This document shows positions 8,326-16,385 of a DNA stretch of 37,701 nt, piece after piece. The notes below the pieces were generated by a model that searched no databases, was not told the DNA's origin, and saw only the letters and a list, made by a program, of their open reading frames with translations. Numbering within the stretch: position 1 is the stretch's first letter; each line of letters begins with the position of its first letter. The DNA lies in contig DXGT01000068.1 of assembly GCA_019113785.1 (NCBI GenBank), positions 1 through 37,701 on the forward strand. The letters are read 5' to 3'. Source of the stretch: Candidatus Ruthenibacterium merdigallinarum (GTDB taxonomy: Bacteria > Bacillota > Clostridia > Oscillospirales > Ruminococcaceae). Made by a program: the position numbers and the translations under genes.

Positions 8326-9683
8326 GACGGCAGAAAACGATACCTCGCCGCGCGCTGGCCGCGCTTTGCGCGGCGGCGTGCGCCCTTTCGCTGGCCGCGT
8401 GCGCTGCGCCCGGCGCAGTGTCCGCAGACGCGGCCTCTTCGGGCGCAGACGGCGCCGGCGCGCCGGCCGAGACGCCGGCCCCCGCGCTGCGCAGCATCCA
8501 GTCCCGCGAGGGCTATCCCTACGTTGTCGGGCAGAACGGCTTTTTTGAGGACGGCATCCTGGAGCTTGCCTACAGCGACGAGGCTGGCCGCTGGCTGCAT
8601 TACCGCTATGATTTTGAAACGATGCGCCGCGCGCCGCTGTGCGCGGTGGAGGGGTGCAGCCACACAACGGACGTCTGCCCCGCCGTGCTGCCGCAGACGG
8701 ACGTCCGCCCCAGCTGCTTTTACCCCGACGAGACGCACGCCGTTTTCTTTTTGACGCAGCCCGACGGCTCGGCCCAGATGTACACCCAGACGCTGGACGG
8801 TGCCAGCCTGCCGCAGCTTGTGTACACGTTCGGCAGCAGCGACAGCGCGCTGGTGCCGGGCCTCACGGCGGCGTACACCGACGGCGAATCGCTGTACTAC
8901 ATGTCGGGCGCGCTGCATTTCGCCGCGACGCCCGGCCAGACCGACGATCTGACGGCCTATTGGTTCGTGCGCATGTCGCTTGCGGACGGCGCGGTAGAAC
9001 CCGTGTATGAATTTGGCGGCGAAGTGCCGCCGGGCATGAGCTGGCAGATCGCGGGCGACGCGGCCGGCGGAAAGGCCGTGGCCCTGCATTATAATTCGAC
9101 CGCCGGGCGCATCGACGCGTACGACGCCATCGATGCGAACGGCGAGAAAACGCCGCTGTGGACGCCGCCCGAGGACGTCGTGTTCCAGATATTCTGCGAA
9201 GAGGATACCGGCCCGTCCGTGTACTACATGCTGGAAACGGACGGCGTGCTGCGCCGCCGCACGCTGCCCGCAGGCGAGGAGGAGGCCGTCACTGACGCAC
9301 TCGCCCCTTATGCGAGCGATTCCGCCGGTGTCCGGCTGCGCCTGTGTGCGCTGTATGAAAACGGCGCGATCGTCGACATCACGAAAATTGACGCGGCGCC
9401 TGGCGAGCAGAGCACCGAGCGCGGCTACCTCGATTTTTCCACCGGCGCGCTGACGCCAAGCACGCTTTTGAACATGCACAACGGGTATCCGCGCCCGGTG
9501 AGCATCTGCTGCGTGCTGCCTGCGCGCGGCCAGCTGGTGGTGCAGTTGGAGGAGCCCTACACCGAGCACAGCGTGGGCAGCGATGGCCAGCCCTACACGT
9601 TCGAAAGCAGCCGCTCCGAATTCGCCCTGATCGATTTTGACGACTGGCTCGCCGGAGAAGCGGCGTACCAGACGTTTTCGTGA
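8322..9683 (+). CDS. CCHC-signature lipoprotein, paralog B
   Basis: A 453-residue predicted lipoprotein with lipobox SLAAC (Cys near residue 27). The CCHC signature CAVEGCSHTTDVCPA lies at about 107-121, a middle strand reads AYTDGESLYYMSG, and the C-terminal signature is FALIDFDDWLAGEAAYQTF at the very end. The start at ATG 8322 overlaps the stop of paralog A and has AAGGAGG upstream. It aligns by eye with paralogs A and C over its whole length but is diverged, so the duplication is old. The signature Cys and His could bind a metal such as zinc, which would be unusual on the outer face of the membrane. It could instead form disulfides. No enzymatic motif recognised. Confidence 0.88.
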   Translation: MRRQKTIPRRALAALCAAACALSLAACAAPGAVSADAASSGADGAGAPAETPAPALRSIQSREGYPYVVGQNGFFEDGILELAYSDEAGRWLHYRYDFETMRRAPLCAVEGCSHTTDVCPAVLPQTDVRPSCFYPDETHAVFFLTQPDGSAQMYTQTLDGASLPQLVYTFGSSDSALVPGLTAAYTDGESLYYMSGALHFAATPGQTDDLTAYWFVRMSLADGAVEPVYEFGGEVPPGMSWQIAGDAAGGKAVALHYNSTAGRIDAYDAIDANGEKTPLWTPPEDVVFQIFCEEDTGPSVYYMLETDGVLRRRTLPAGEEEAVTDALAPYASDSAGVRLRLCALYENGAIVDITKIDAAPGEQSTERGYLDFSTGALTPSTLLNMHNGYPRPVSICCVLPARGQLVVQLEEPYTEHSVGSDGQPYTFESSRSEFALIDFDDWLAGEAAYQTFS

Positions 9684-9746
9684 ACATTCCGGTTGTGCAC
9701 CGATGTCTGCGTTCCGTACCGCCCCCCCCAAGAAGGAGGCTTTGTG

Positions 9747-11153
9747 ATGGCATTGCCCGCAAAATGCAAACGCGCCGCGGCCGCGCTGGCCGCAGCTGTG
9801 CTGCTGGCTGCCTGCGCGCCCGGCGGCTCCGCTTCTTCCCCGGCCGACAGCATGGAGGCCGCCTCCGGCTGGGCGCAGCCGGGCGCGCACGCGCTGCGGC
9901 TCGTCGGCAGCGATACGCTTTTGGCGCTGAACCTTTCTCTCAACTTCCCCACGGCGCTGAGCTCTGAAGGGGCCTATGTATCCAGCGCGCTGTACGAGCC
10001 AAACGACATTCGGTACGACACCTTCCTTCGCTGGGACACGCTCGAGCAGGAGGTGCTGTGCGCCGTGCCCGGCTGTGCGCACGACACAGACGCGTGCCCC
10101 GCGCGCCACTCCATGCAGGAGGAAGCCCTTGACTTTTTTGCAGCCGACGGCGTGCGGCTGTGGCGGCGCCCCGAAAGCGGGGACATCGCCGTCTACCGCA
10201 TGGCGCTGGACGGGCGCGGGCAGACGCAGAAGGTGCGCACGGTACTCGCCTCCGATCCGCAGGTGCAGATCATGATCCCCGCCCTCACGCCCGGCTATTC
10301 CTCGCCGGCGGTGTTCAGTGACGGCGAGGCGCTGTATTATGTCAGCACCGCATTCAACGCCGACTCGCAGCATCTTGTGCGTCTGGACCTTGCCACCGGT
10401 ATGGCCGAGAGCGTCCTTGCGCTCGGCGAAGGGCTGTGGTATCCGTTGCCCATCGAGCCGGTGGACGGCGCCGTCGTCTGCTGGCGCTCAACGCCGAACG
10501 AGCAGGGCAATTCCCGGTTCGATCCGCAGGGCCAGGGGGAGTACTGGCTTTTGCGGCCCGGCGAAAAAGAGCTTTGCTGGGAGATGCCGCCCGGCTGCTG
10601 GGAGCTTGGCGCGGGCGGCACGCGCTGCTACTATCTGGACCAGCAGACCGGCAGCGTGCTGGCGCACGATTTTGCCGCCGGGGCGGATCTTTCGGTGGGC
10701 GAAGGGCTGCTGGACGCCCTGACGGCGCGCGCGGCCGCGGCGGGCGACGAATACTGGCTGTCACAGTGGGCCGCCGACGCATTTTTCCGCGACCCGGCGG
10801 GCAATATCGTGAGCCTGGTGCAATACAGGAATTTCCCGATGCAGTTTTTTGAGACGGACGGCGGCCTCGCGCTGCACTTCCAGCTGCCGGGAATGGCGCG
10901 CACCGAGGCGCTTTTGTGGGACGGCCGAGCGCTGGCCGAGCTGCCCTTGCAGATGTACCTGCCCGACGGCCGGATGGCGCCCGTGCCCGTGCTGGCAAAA
11001 ACGCCGCAGGGCCTGCTCGTGTGCTGCGAGATGCGCGCCGACGACGACGATGACGACGGCAGCGGCGCGACGCGGCCCGTCTTCGCCCTGCTGGACGAGG
11101 AGGATTACCTCGCGGGCGAGCCGAATTACCGCACCTTCCGCCTGCCGCTTTGA
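9747..11153 (+). CDS. CCHC-signature lipoprotein, paralog C
   Basis: A 468-residue predicted lipoprotein with lipobox LLAAC (Cys near residue 23). The CCHC signature CAVPGCAHDTDACPA is at about 105-119, the middle strand is VFSDGEALYYVST, and the C-terminal signature is FALLDEEDYLAGEPNYRTF. A run of six Asp sits just before the C-terminal signature. The start at ATG 9747 is chosen because AAGGAGG (9733-9739) is seven bases upstream; the upstream in-frame Met would place this RBS inside the gene. Unlike A and B it is not overlapped with its neighbour. A 63-bp gap with a run of eight C residues separates it from B. No clear terminator follows. Confidence 0.86.
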   Translation: MALPAKCKRAAAALAAAVLLAACAPGGSASSPADSMEAASGWAQPGAHALRLVGSDTLLALNLSLNFPTALSSEGAYVSSALYEPNDIRYDTFLRWDTLEQEVLCAVPGCAHDTDACPARHSMQEEALDFFAADGVRLWRRPESGDIAVYRMALDGRGQTQKVRTVLASDPQVQIMIPALTPGYSSPAVFSDGEALYYVSTAFNADSQHLVRLDLATGMAESVLALGEGLWYPLPIEPVDGAVVCWRSTPNEQGNSRFDPQGQGEYWLLRPGEKELCWEMPPGCWELGAGGTRCYYLDQQTGSVLAHDFAAGADLSVGEGLLDALTARAAAAGDEYWLSQWAADAFFRDPAGNIVSLVQYRNFPMQFFETDGGLALHFQLPGMARTEALLWDGRALAELPLQMYLPDGRMAPVPVLAKTPQGLLVCCEMRADDDDDDGSGATRPVFALLDEEDYLAGEPNYRTFRLPL

Positions 11154-11204
11154 AAAAACGCGCGTTTTCGCCGTTTTCCGGCCGCATACGGCCCGTTTCC
11201 CCTT

Positions 11205-11234
11205 TTGACAAGCGGCCTTTGCCCGTTGTACAAT
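11205..11234 (+). promoter_or_regulatory. Sigma-A promoter for acetyltransferase
   Basis: Perfect -35 TTGACA (11205-11210), an 18-base spacer and TACAAT (11229-11234), 34 bases before the start codon. Confidence 0.8.
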
Positions 11235-11268
11235 AGAAGGGCCGAACACAGGCGAAAGGAAGACGGTT

Positions 11269-12480
11269 ATGGCTAGAAGACGCCAGTTTAAAATGAAGGA
11301 AGTGGGCCTTGAGCACCTTGAGCAGTACAACCAGCTGCTGCGCTATGTGTTCCAGGTGACCGACCGCGAATTGCAGGAGATCGGCTGGGAGGAAAAGGAG
11401 ATCATCCGCGCCAAATCCCCCACGCTGGAGCGCGCGAGCGTGCTGGGCTGGTTCGACGGGGACAAGCTGATCTCGCAGGCGGCCGTATACCCCATGAAGG
11501 TGCGCATCTACGGGCGCACGTTCGACATGGGCGGGCTGACGGGCGTGGGCACGTACCCCGAATACTCCGGCCAGGGGCTGATGCACAAGCTGCTGTACCA
11601 GAGCCTGACGAACATGCGCGCGCGGGGGCAGTCGATCTCGTATCTGTACCCGTACTCGATCCCCTATTACCGGCGCAAGGGCTGGGAGATCGTGTCGGAC
11701 AAATTGTCGTACGAGATCAACGACTACCAGCTGCCCAAAAGCCGGCGCGTGCCCGGCGAGGTGGTGCGCGTGGCCATCGACGGGCCCGAGGTGCGCGACA
11801 CCTACGAGCGCTTCGCCCTGCGCACGCACGGCGCGCTTTTGCGCGACGACCTCGCGTGGAACGAATATTTCCTGTGGGACCCGGACGACATGATGGCCGC
11901 CGTGTACTACAACGAGGACGGCGCGCCCGACGGGTACGTATTGTACCGCATCGCCGACGAGGTGTTCCACGTCAAAGACCTGATCTTCGTCAGCGAGGCC
12001 GCGCGCGTGGGCCTTTGGAACTTCATCAGCGCGCATTTCTCCATGGTGTCGAAAGTTGTGGGCGACATGTACATCGACGAGCCGCTGGCCTTCCTTCTGG
12101 AGGACGCCGACATCAAGGAGACCATCTCGCCGTACTTCATGGCGCGCATCGTCGACCTGGAGCAGTTCATCGCCCAGTACCCCTTCAAGCCCGACCCCGA
12201 GACGCGGAGCTGGACCTTTGCGCTCGACGACCCGCTGCTGGCCTGGAACCAGGGCACGTTCCGCGTGACCATCGGCCCCGACGGGCGCGGCGAGGCGCGC
12301 CGCGTGCAGGAGAAAACGGCCGACAGCGTGGACATCCAGACGCTGACGACGATGCTTTTGGGCTATAAGCGCCCGGCGTACCTTGCGAAGATCGGCCGGC
12401 TGCGCTGCGGCGAAAAGACGCTGGAGATGCTGGAGGACGCCATCGACCAGCAGACGCCGTATTTTTCCGACTACTTTTGA
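11269..12480 (+). CDS. Eis-like GNAT family N-acetyltransferase
   Basis: A 403-residue protein of the size and layout of Eis-type acetyltransferases: two GNAT-like folds followed by a C-terminal sterol-carrier-like domain. The N-terminal half contains LTGVGTYPEYSGQGLMHKL at about residues 86-104. In GNAT enzymes the Gln-Gly-Leu-Met type loop grips the pyrophosphate of acetyl-CoA. SYLYPYSIPYYRRKGWE after it is typical of the family. The last 100 residues (RIVDLEQFIAQYPF onward) match the sterol-carrier-like part. Eis proteins acetylate amines of varied substrates, including aminoglycosides in mycobacteria; the substrate here is unknown. It is a single-gene unit with its own consensus promoter and a strong terminator. 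Confidence 0.88.
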   Translation: MARRRQFKMKEVGLEHLEQYNQLLRYVFQVTDRELQEIGWEEKEIIRAKSPTLERASVLGWFDGDKLISQAAVYPMKVRIYGRTFDMGGLTGVGTYPEYSGQGLMHKLLYQSLTNMRARGQSISYLYPYSIPYYRRKGWEIVSDKLSYEINDYQLPKSRRVPGEVVRVAIDGPEVRDTYERFALRTHGALLRDDLAWNEYFLWDPDDMMAAVYYNEDGAPDGYVLYRIADEVFHVKDLIFVSEAARVGLWNFISAHFSMVSKVVGDMYIDEPLAFLLEDADIKETISPYFMARIVDLEQFIAQYPFKPDPETRSWTFALDDPLLAWNQGTFRVTIGPDGRGEARRVQEKTADSVDIQTLTTMLLGYKRPAYLAKIGRLRCGEKTLEMLEDAIDQQTPYFSDYF

Positions 12481-12498
12481 GAATTGGCGGGCAAAGCA

Positions 12499-12530
12499 CA
12501 GCCCCGGCGCAGGCCGGGGCTGCTTTTTTT
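12499..12530 (+). terminator. Intrinsic terminator after acetyltransferase
   Basis: A 10-bp perfect GC-rich stem (CAGCCCCGGC, loop GCAG) followed by C and seven T residues (12524-12530). Confidence 0.92.
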
Positions 12531-12592
12531 GCGCCGCTTTGCACGCAGGGGCCAAATTTGTTAAAAATCTGTCGACCCCGCGCGTTTCGCTC

Positions 12593-12621
12593 TTGCGCGC
12601 GGGCGCGAAAACAGATATAAT
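12593..12621 (+). promoter_or_regulatory. Sigma-A promoter for pgk operon
   Basis: TTGCGC (12593-12598), a 17-base spacer and a perfect TATAAT (12616-12621). The predicted leader before pgk is about 70 bases. No clear operator palindrome was noticed in it. Confidence 0.7.
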
Positions 12622-12696
12622 AAAGTGTAAGAGCGCGGGTGTTTTGTGCGCCGTGCTGAAAAAGTTTGTCAACAATGGAGAAAGGAAGTTTTTTCT

Positions 12697-13908
12697 ATGA
12701 GTTCTCTTGGCAAGAAAACCGTCGAGGATCTGGACGTGCGCGGCAAGCGCGTGCTCGTCCGCTGTGACTTCAACGTCCCCATGAAGGACGGCGTGATCAC
12801 GAACGACAACCGCATCGTCGCGGCGCTGCCCACGATCAAAAAGCTGATCGAAAACGGCGGCCGCGTCATTCTGTGCAGCCACTTGGGCAAGCCCAAGAAC
12901 GGCCCCGAGGCCAAGTTCAGCCTGGCGCCCGTGGCCGTGCGCCTGTCTGAGCTGCTGGGCAAGGACGTTGTGTTCGCGGACGACGACAACGTCGTGGGCG
13001 AGCACGCGAAGGCCGCCGTGGCCGCCATGGGCGACGGCGACGTGGTGCTTTTGCAGAACACGCGCTTCCGCAAGGAGGAGACGAAGAACCTGCCCGAGTT
13101 CAGCAAAGAGCTGGCGAGCCTCGCCGATGTGTATGTGAACGACGCGTTCGGCTCGGCGCACCGCGCGCACTGCTCCACCGCCGGCGTCACCGACTACATC
13201 AAGGACACCGCCGTGGGCTATCTGATGGAGAAGGAGATCCGCTACCTCGGCAACGCCGTGAACGATCCCGTTCGCCCGTTCGTGGCCATCCTGGGCGGCG
13301 CGAAAGTGGCCGACAAGCTGAACGTCATCGAGAACCTGCTGAACAAGGTGGACACGCTGATCATCGGCGGCGGCATGGCCTACACCTTCCTGAAGGCGCA
13401 GGGCAACGAAGTGGGCACCAGCCTTGTGGACGACGAGAAGATCGACTATTGCCGCGAGATGCTGAAAAAGGCCGAGGAGAAGGGCGTGAAGCTGCTTTTG
13501 CCGGTGGACACCGCCATTGTGGACGCCTTCCCCGACCCCATCGACGCGGACGTGGACGTCTCGTATGTCCCCTCGAACGCCATCCCTGCCGACAAGATGG
13601 GCCTTGACATCGGCCCCAAGACGCAGGCGCTGTTCGCCGAGGCCGTCAAGAGCGCGAAGACCGTTGTGTGGAACGGCCCCATGGGCGTGTTCGAGAACCC
13701 GACCCTCGCGGCCGGCACGCTGGCTGTGGCCAAGGCCATGGCCGAGGCCGACGCGACCACCGTCATCGGCGGCGGCGATTCGGCCGCGGCCGTGATGCAG
13801 CTGGGCTATGCCGACAAGATGACCCACATCTCCACGGGCGGCGGCGCGTCCCTTGAGTATCTCGAGGGCAAGGTGCTGCCGGGCATCGCCTGCATCGCCG
13901 ACGCGTAA
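12697..13908 (+). CDS. pgk: Phosphoglycerate kinase
   Basis: A 403-residue phosphoglycerate kinase, slightly longer than the usual 390-400. It catalyses transfer of phosphate from 1,3-bisphosphoglycerate to ADP in the cytoplasm. Substrate-side motifs are [14 protein letters not shown] at about 17-30 and the [16 protein letters not shown] segment. NTRFRKEE and [14 protein letters not shown] are conserved. The nucleotide side shows [23 protein letters not shown] and the C-terminal [12 protein letters not shown] 12697 follows GGAGAAAGGAAG and gives the family's usual N-terminus; the upstream in-frame ATG lies before this RBS. First gene of a pgk-tpiA-gpmI group. Confidence 0.98.
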   Translation: MSSLGKKTVEDLDVRGKRVLVRCDFNVPMKDGVITNDNRIVAALPTIKKLIENGGRVILCSHLGKPKNGPEAKFSLAPVAVRLSELLGKDVVFADDDNVVGEHAKAAVAAMGDGDVVLLQNTRFRKEETKNLPEFSKELASLADVYVNDAFGSAHRAHCSTAGVTDYIKDTAVGYLMEKEIRYLGNAVNDPVRPFVAILGGAKVADKLNVIENLLNKVDTLIIGGGMAYTFLKAQGNEVGTSLVDDEKIDYCREMLKKAEEKGVKLLLPVDTAIVDAFPDPIDADVDVSYVPSNAIPADKMGLDIGPKTQALFAEAVKSAKTVVWNGPMGVFENPTLAAGTLAVAKAMAEADATTVIGGGDSAAAVMQLGYADKMTHISTGGGASLEYLEGKVLPGIACIADA

Positions 13909-13924
13909 AGCAACACAGGCCAAA

Positions 13925-13957
13925 AGGGCTGCCGCCGCGTGGCGGCGGCCCTGTTTT
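13925..13957 (+). terminator. Terminator-like hairpin between pgk and tpiA
   Basis: AGGGC-T-GCCGCC (13925-13936), loop GCGT, GGCGGC-G-GCCCT (13941-13952), then GTTTTG. The stem is long with one T-G wobble and a short T run. It could be a partial terminator or an mRNA-stabilising end that makes pgk output exceed tpiA and gpmI. No separate tpiA promoter is seen. Confidence 0.6.
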
Positions 13958-13982
13958 GACGAAAGAAAGCGAGGAAATCTGC

Positions 13983-14750
13983 ATGGATAAAGCAAAGCGC
14001 AAAGCCGTGATCGCCGGCAACTGGAAAATGAACAAGACCGCGAGCGAGGCGAAGGCCCTGATCGAAGAGCTCATCCCCGCCGTGGCCGGCGCCGGCTGCG
14101 AAGTGGTGATCTGCACGCCGTTCACCGACATCGCCGCCGCCGTCGAGGCGTGCCGCGGCACGAACATCCACGTGGGCGCGCAGAACGTCCACTTCGAAAA
14201 GTCCGGCGCGTTCACGGGCGAAATTTCGGCCGACATGCTCGCCGAGGCGGGCGTGGAGTACGTCATCACCGGCCACTCCGAGCGCCGCCAGTATTTCGCC
14301 GAAACCGACGAGACCGTGAACAAGCGCACGAAGGCCGCGCTGGACGCGGGCCTGCGCGTGATCGTGTGCGTGGGTGAAAGCCTTGCCCAGCGCGAGCAGG
14401 GCGTCACCGAGGAACTGGTGCGCATGCAGACGAAGATCGCGCTGCTGGGCGTTTCGGCCGAGGAGATGACGCGCGTCATCATCGCCTACGAGCCCGTTTG
14501 GGCCATCGGCACGGGCCGCACCGCCACCGCCGAGCAGGCCGAAGAGGTGTGCGCGGCCATCCGCAAGGTGCTGGGCGAGATGTACGGCGAGGCCGTGGCC
14601 GAGGCCACGACCATCCAATACGGCGGCAGCATGAACGCCGGCAACGCCGACGAGCTGCTGCACAAGCCCGACGTGGACGGCGGGCTGATCGGCGGCGCGT
14701 CGCTGAAGGCGGATGCGTTCGGCGCCATCGTGGCCGCCGCGGGCAAGTAA
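13983..14750 (+). CDS. tpiA: Triose-phosphate isomerase
   Basis: A 255-residue TIM-barrel isomerase interconverting dihydroxyacetone phosphate and glyceraldehyde 3-phosphate. The three catalytic residues are visible: Lys15 in AGNWKMN, His98 in ITGHSERR and Glu170 in AYEPVWAIGTG. The phosphate-gripping loops YGGSMN and GGASLK are intact. Length is normal. The start at ATG 13983 is chosen over an upstream in-frame ATG (13956) because GAGGAAA lies just before it and the chosen N-terminus matches the family. It lies 74 bp after pgk, with a terminator-like hairpin between, and 24 bp before gpmI. Confidence 0.98.
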   Translation: MDKAKRKAVIAGNWKMNKTASEAKALIEELIPAVAGAGCEVVICTPFTDIAAAVEACRGTNIHVGAQNVHFEKSGAFTGEISADMLAEAGVEYVITGHSERRQYFAETDETVNKRTKAALDAGLRVIVCVGESLAQREQGVTEELVRMQTKIALLGVSAEEMTRVIIAYEPVWAIGTGRTATAEQAEEVCAAIRKVLGEMYGEAVAEATTIQYGGSMNAGNADELLHKPDVDGGLIGGASLKADAFGAIVAAAGK

Positions 14751-14774
14751 ATCACACAGAGAGGACGAGAAACT

Positions 14775-16298
14775 ATGGCAAAAAAACCTTTGATGCTGTG
14801 CATCCTGGACGGTTTCGGCTGGGTGCCGAATGAGACGTACGGCAACGCCATCGTGGCCGCGAAGAAGCCGAACATCGACAAGCTGTTCGCCACCTGCCCG
14901 CACACGACCATCGGCGCGTCCGGCATGGACGTGGGCCTGCCCGACGGCCAGATGGGCAACAGCGAGGTGGGCCACACGAACATCGGCGCGGGCCGCATCG
15001 TGTACCAGGAGCTGACGCGTATCACGAAAGCCATCCAGGACGGCGCGTTCTTCGAGAACGAGGCCCTTGTGAACGCGTGCAAAGCCGCGAAAGAGGGCGG
15101 CAAGGCGCTGCACCTGATCGGCCTTGTGTCCAGCGGCGGCGTGCACAGCCACAACACGCACCTGTACGGCCTGCTGGAGCTGGCCAAGCGCCAGGGCCTG
15201 TCCGACGTGTACGTGCACGCCATCATGGACGGCCGCGACGTGCCGCCCGACTCCGGCAAGGGCTTCATTGAAGAGCTGGAGGCCAAAATGGCCGAGATCG
15301 GCGTGGGCAAGATCGCCACGGTGACGGGCCGCTATTACGCGATGGACCGCGACAACCGCTGGGACCGCGTGGAAAAGGCCTACGCCGCTATGGTGTACGG
15401 CGAGGGCGTGCATGGCGCGCCCGTGGAAGTGATGGAAAAGAGCTATGCCGACGGCGTGACGGACGAGTTCGTCGTGCCGGCCGTCACCTGCGAGGGCGGG
15501 CGCGTGTCCGCCGGCGACAGCGTGGTGTTCTTCAACTTCCGCCCCGACCGCGCGCGTGAGATCACGCGCACCTTTGTCGACCCCGACTTCAGCGGCTTTG
15601 CGCGCCGCGGGGGCATGTTCCCCGTGCACTACGTGTGCTTCACGCAGTACGACGCCACCATGCCGAACGTGGACGTGGCCTTCAAGCCCGAGGAGCTGAC
15701 GAACGTGCTGGGCGAGTACCTTGCCAAATGCGGCAAGACGCAGCTGCGCATCGCCGAGACCGAGAAGTACGCGCACGTCACCTTCTTCTTCAACGGCGGC
15801 GTGGAGGCCCCGTTCGAGGGCGAGGACCGCGCGCTGATCGCCAGCCCGAAGGTGGCCACCTACGATTTGCAGCCCGAGATGAGCGCTTACCTTGTGGCCG
15901 ACGAGTGCGTCAAGCGCATCGAGAGCGGCAAGTATGACGTGATCATCCTGAACTTCGCCAACTGCGACATGGTGGGCCACACCGGCGTGTTCGACGCGGC
16001 CGTGAAGGCCGTCGAGGCGGTGGACGCCTGCGCCGGCAAGGTGATCGACGCGGTGCTGGCCGCGGGCGGCGCCGTTCTGCTGACGGCCGACCACGGCAAC
16101 GCCGACAAGATGTACGACCCCGACCCCGAGCATCCCTTCACCGCGCACACCACGAACCCCGTGCCCTTCCTGGCGGCGGGCCTGGGCGACGTGAAGCTGC
16201 GCGAGGGCGGCGTCCTGGCCGACATCGCGCCCACGATGCTCAAGATCCTCGGCCTGCCGCAGCCGGCCGAGATGACGGGCAAGAGCATCATCGAATAA
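14775..16298 (+). CDS. gpmI: 2,3-bisphosphoglycerate-independent phosphoglycerate mutase
   Basis: A 507-residue cofactor-independent mutase of the alkaline phosphatase superfamily, converting 3- to 2-phosphoglycerate through a phosphoserine intermediate and two metal ions. The N-terminal metal Asp is Asp12 in CILDGFGW, and the nucleophilic serine is Ser63 in QMGNSEVGHTNIGAGR. The inserted transferase domain carries HLIGLVSSGGVHSHNTH, DGRDVPP and NFRPDRAREIT. The C-terminal metal ligands lie in NCDMVGHTG and TADHGNADKM. Length (about 510) is typical. It starts 24 bp after tpiA with GAGAGGACGAG upstream. It is the last gene of the unit, closed by a 13-bp-stem terminator. No enolase or GAPDH gene is adjacent in the window. 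Confidence 0.98.
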   Translation: MAKKPLMLCILDGFGWVPNETYGNAIVAAKKPNIDKLFATCPHTTIGASGMDVGLPDGQMGNSEVGHTNIGAGRIVYQELTRITKAIQDGAFFENEALVNACKAAKEGGKALHLIGLVSSGGVHSHNTHLYGLLELAKRQGLSDVYVHAIMDGRDVPPDSGKGFIEELEAKMAEIGVGKIATVTGRYYAMDRDNRWDRVEKAYAAMVYGEGVHGAPVEVMEKSYADGVTDEFVVPAVTCEGGRVSAGDSVVFFNFRPDRAREITRTFVDPDFSGFARRGGMFPVHYVCFTQYDATMPNVDVAFKPEELTNVLGEYLAKCGKTQLRIAETEKYAHVTFFFNGGVEAPFEGEDRALIASPKVATYDLQPEMSAYLVADECVKRIESGKYDVIILNFANCDMVGHTGVFDAAVKAVEAVDACAGKVIDAVLAAGGAVLLTADHGNADKMYDPDPEHPFTAHTTNPVPFLAAGLGDVKLREGGVLADIAPTMLKILGLPQPAEMTGKSIIE

Positions 16299-16327
16299 GT
16301 TTTCGCTTCCCTGTAAAGCGGCAAAAC

Positions 16328-16358
16328 ATCGAGGCCCCGGAGCTTCCGGGGCCTCGAT
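16328..16358. terminator. Intrinsic terminator between convergent genes
   Basis: A perfect 13-bp stem (ATCGAGGCCCCGG with a 5-base loop) lies 30 bp after gpmI and 28 bp from the end of the convergent ABC ATPase gene. The T-rich tail on the plus strand is loose (TCGTTTATT). It probably serves both strands. Confidence 0.8.
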
Positions 16359-16385
16359 TCGTTTATTCTTCGCTTTTCGAGGCGC

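Noticed and set aside
10354-13995. A 1213-codon open frame on the minus strand
   Set aside because: It runs antisense through the third lipoprotein, the acetyltransferase and pgk. It is a by-product of high GC content, with His/Arg/Ala-rich, low-complexity translation and no RBS.
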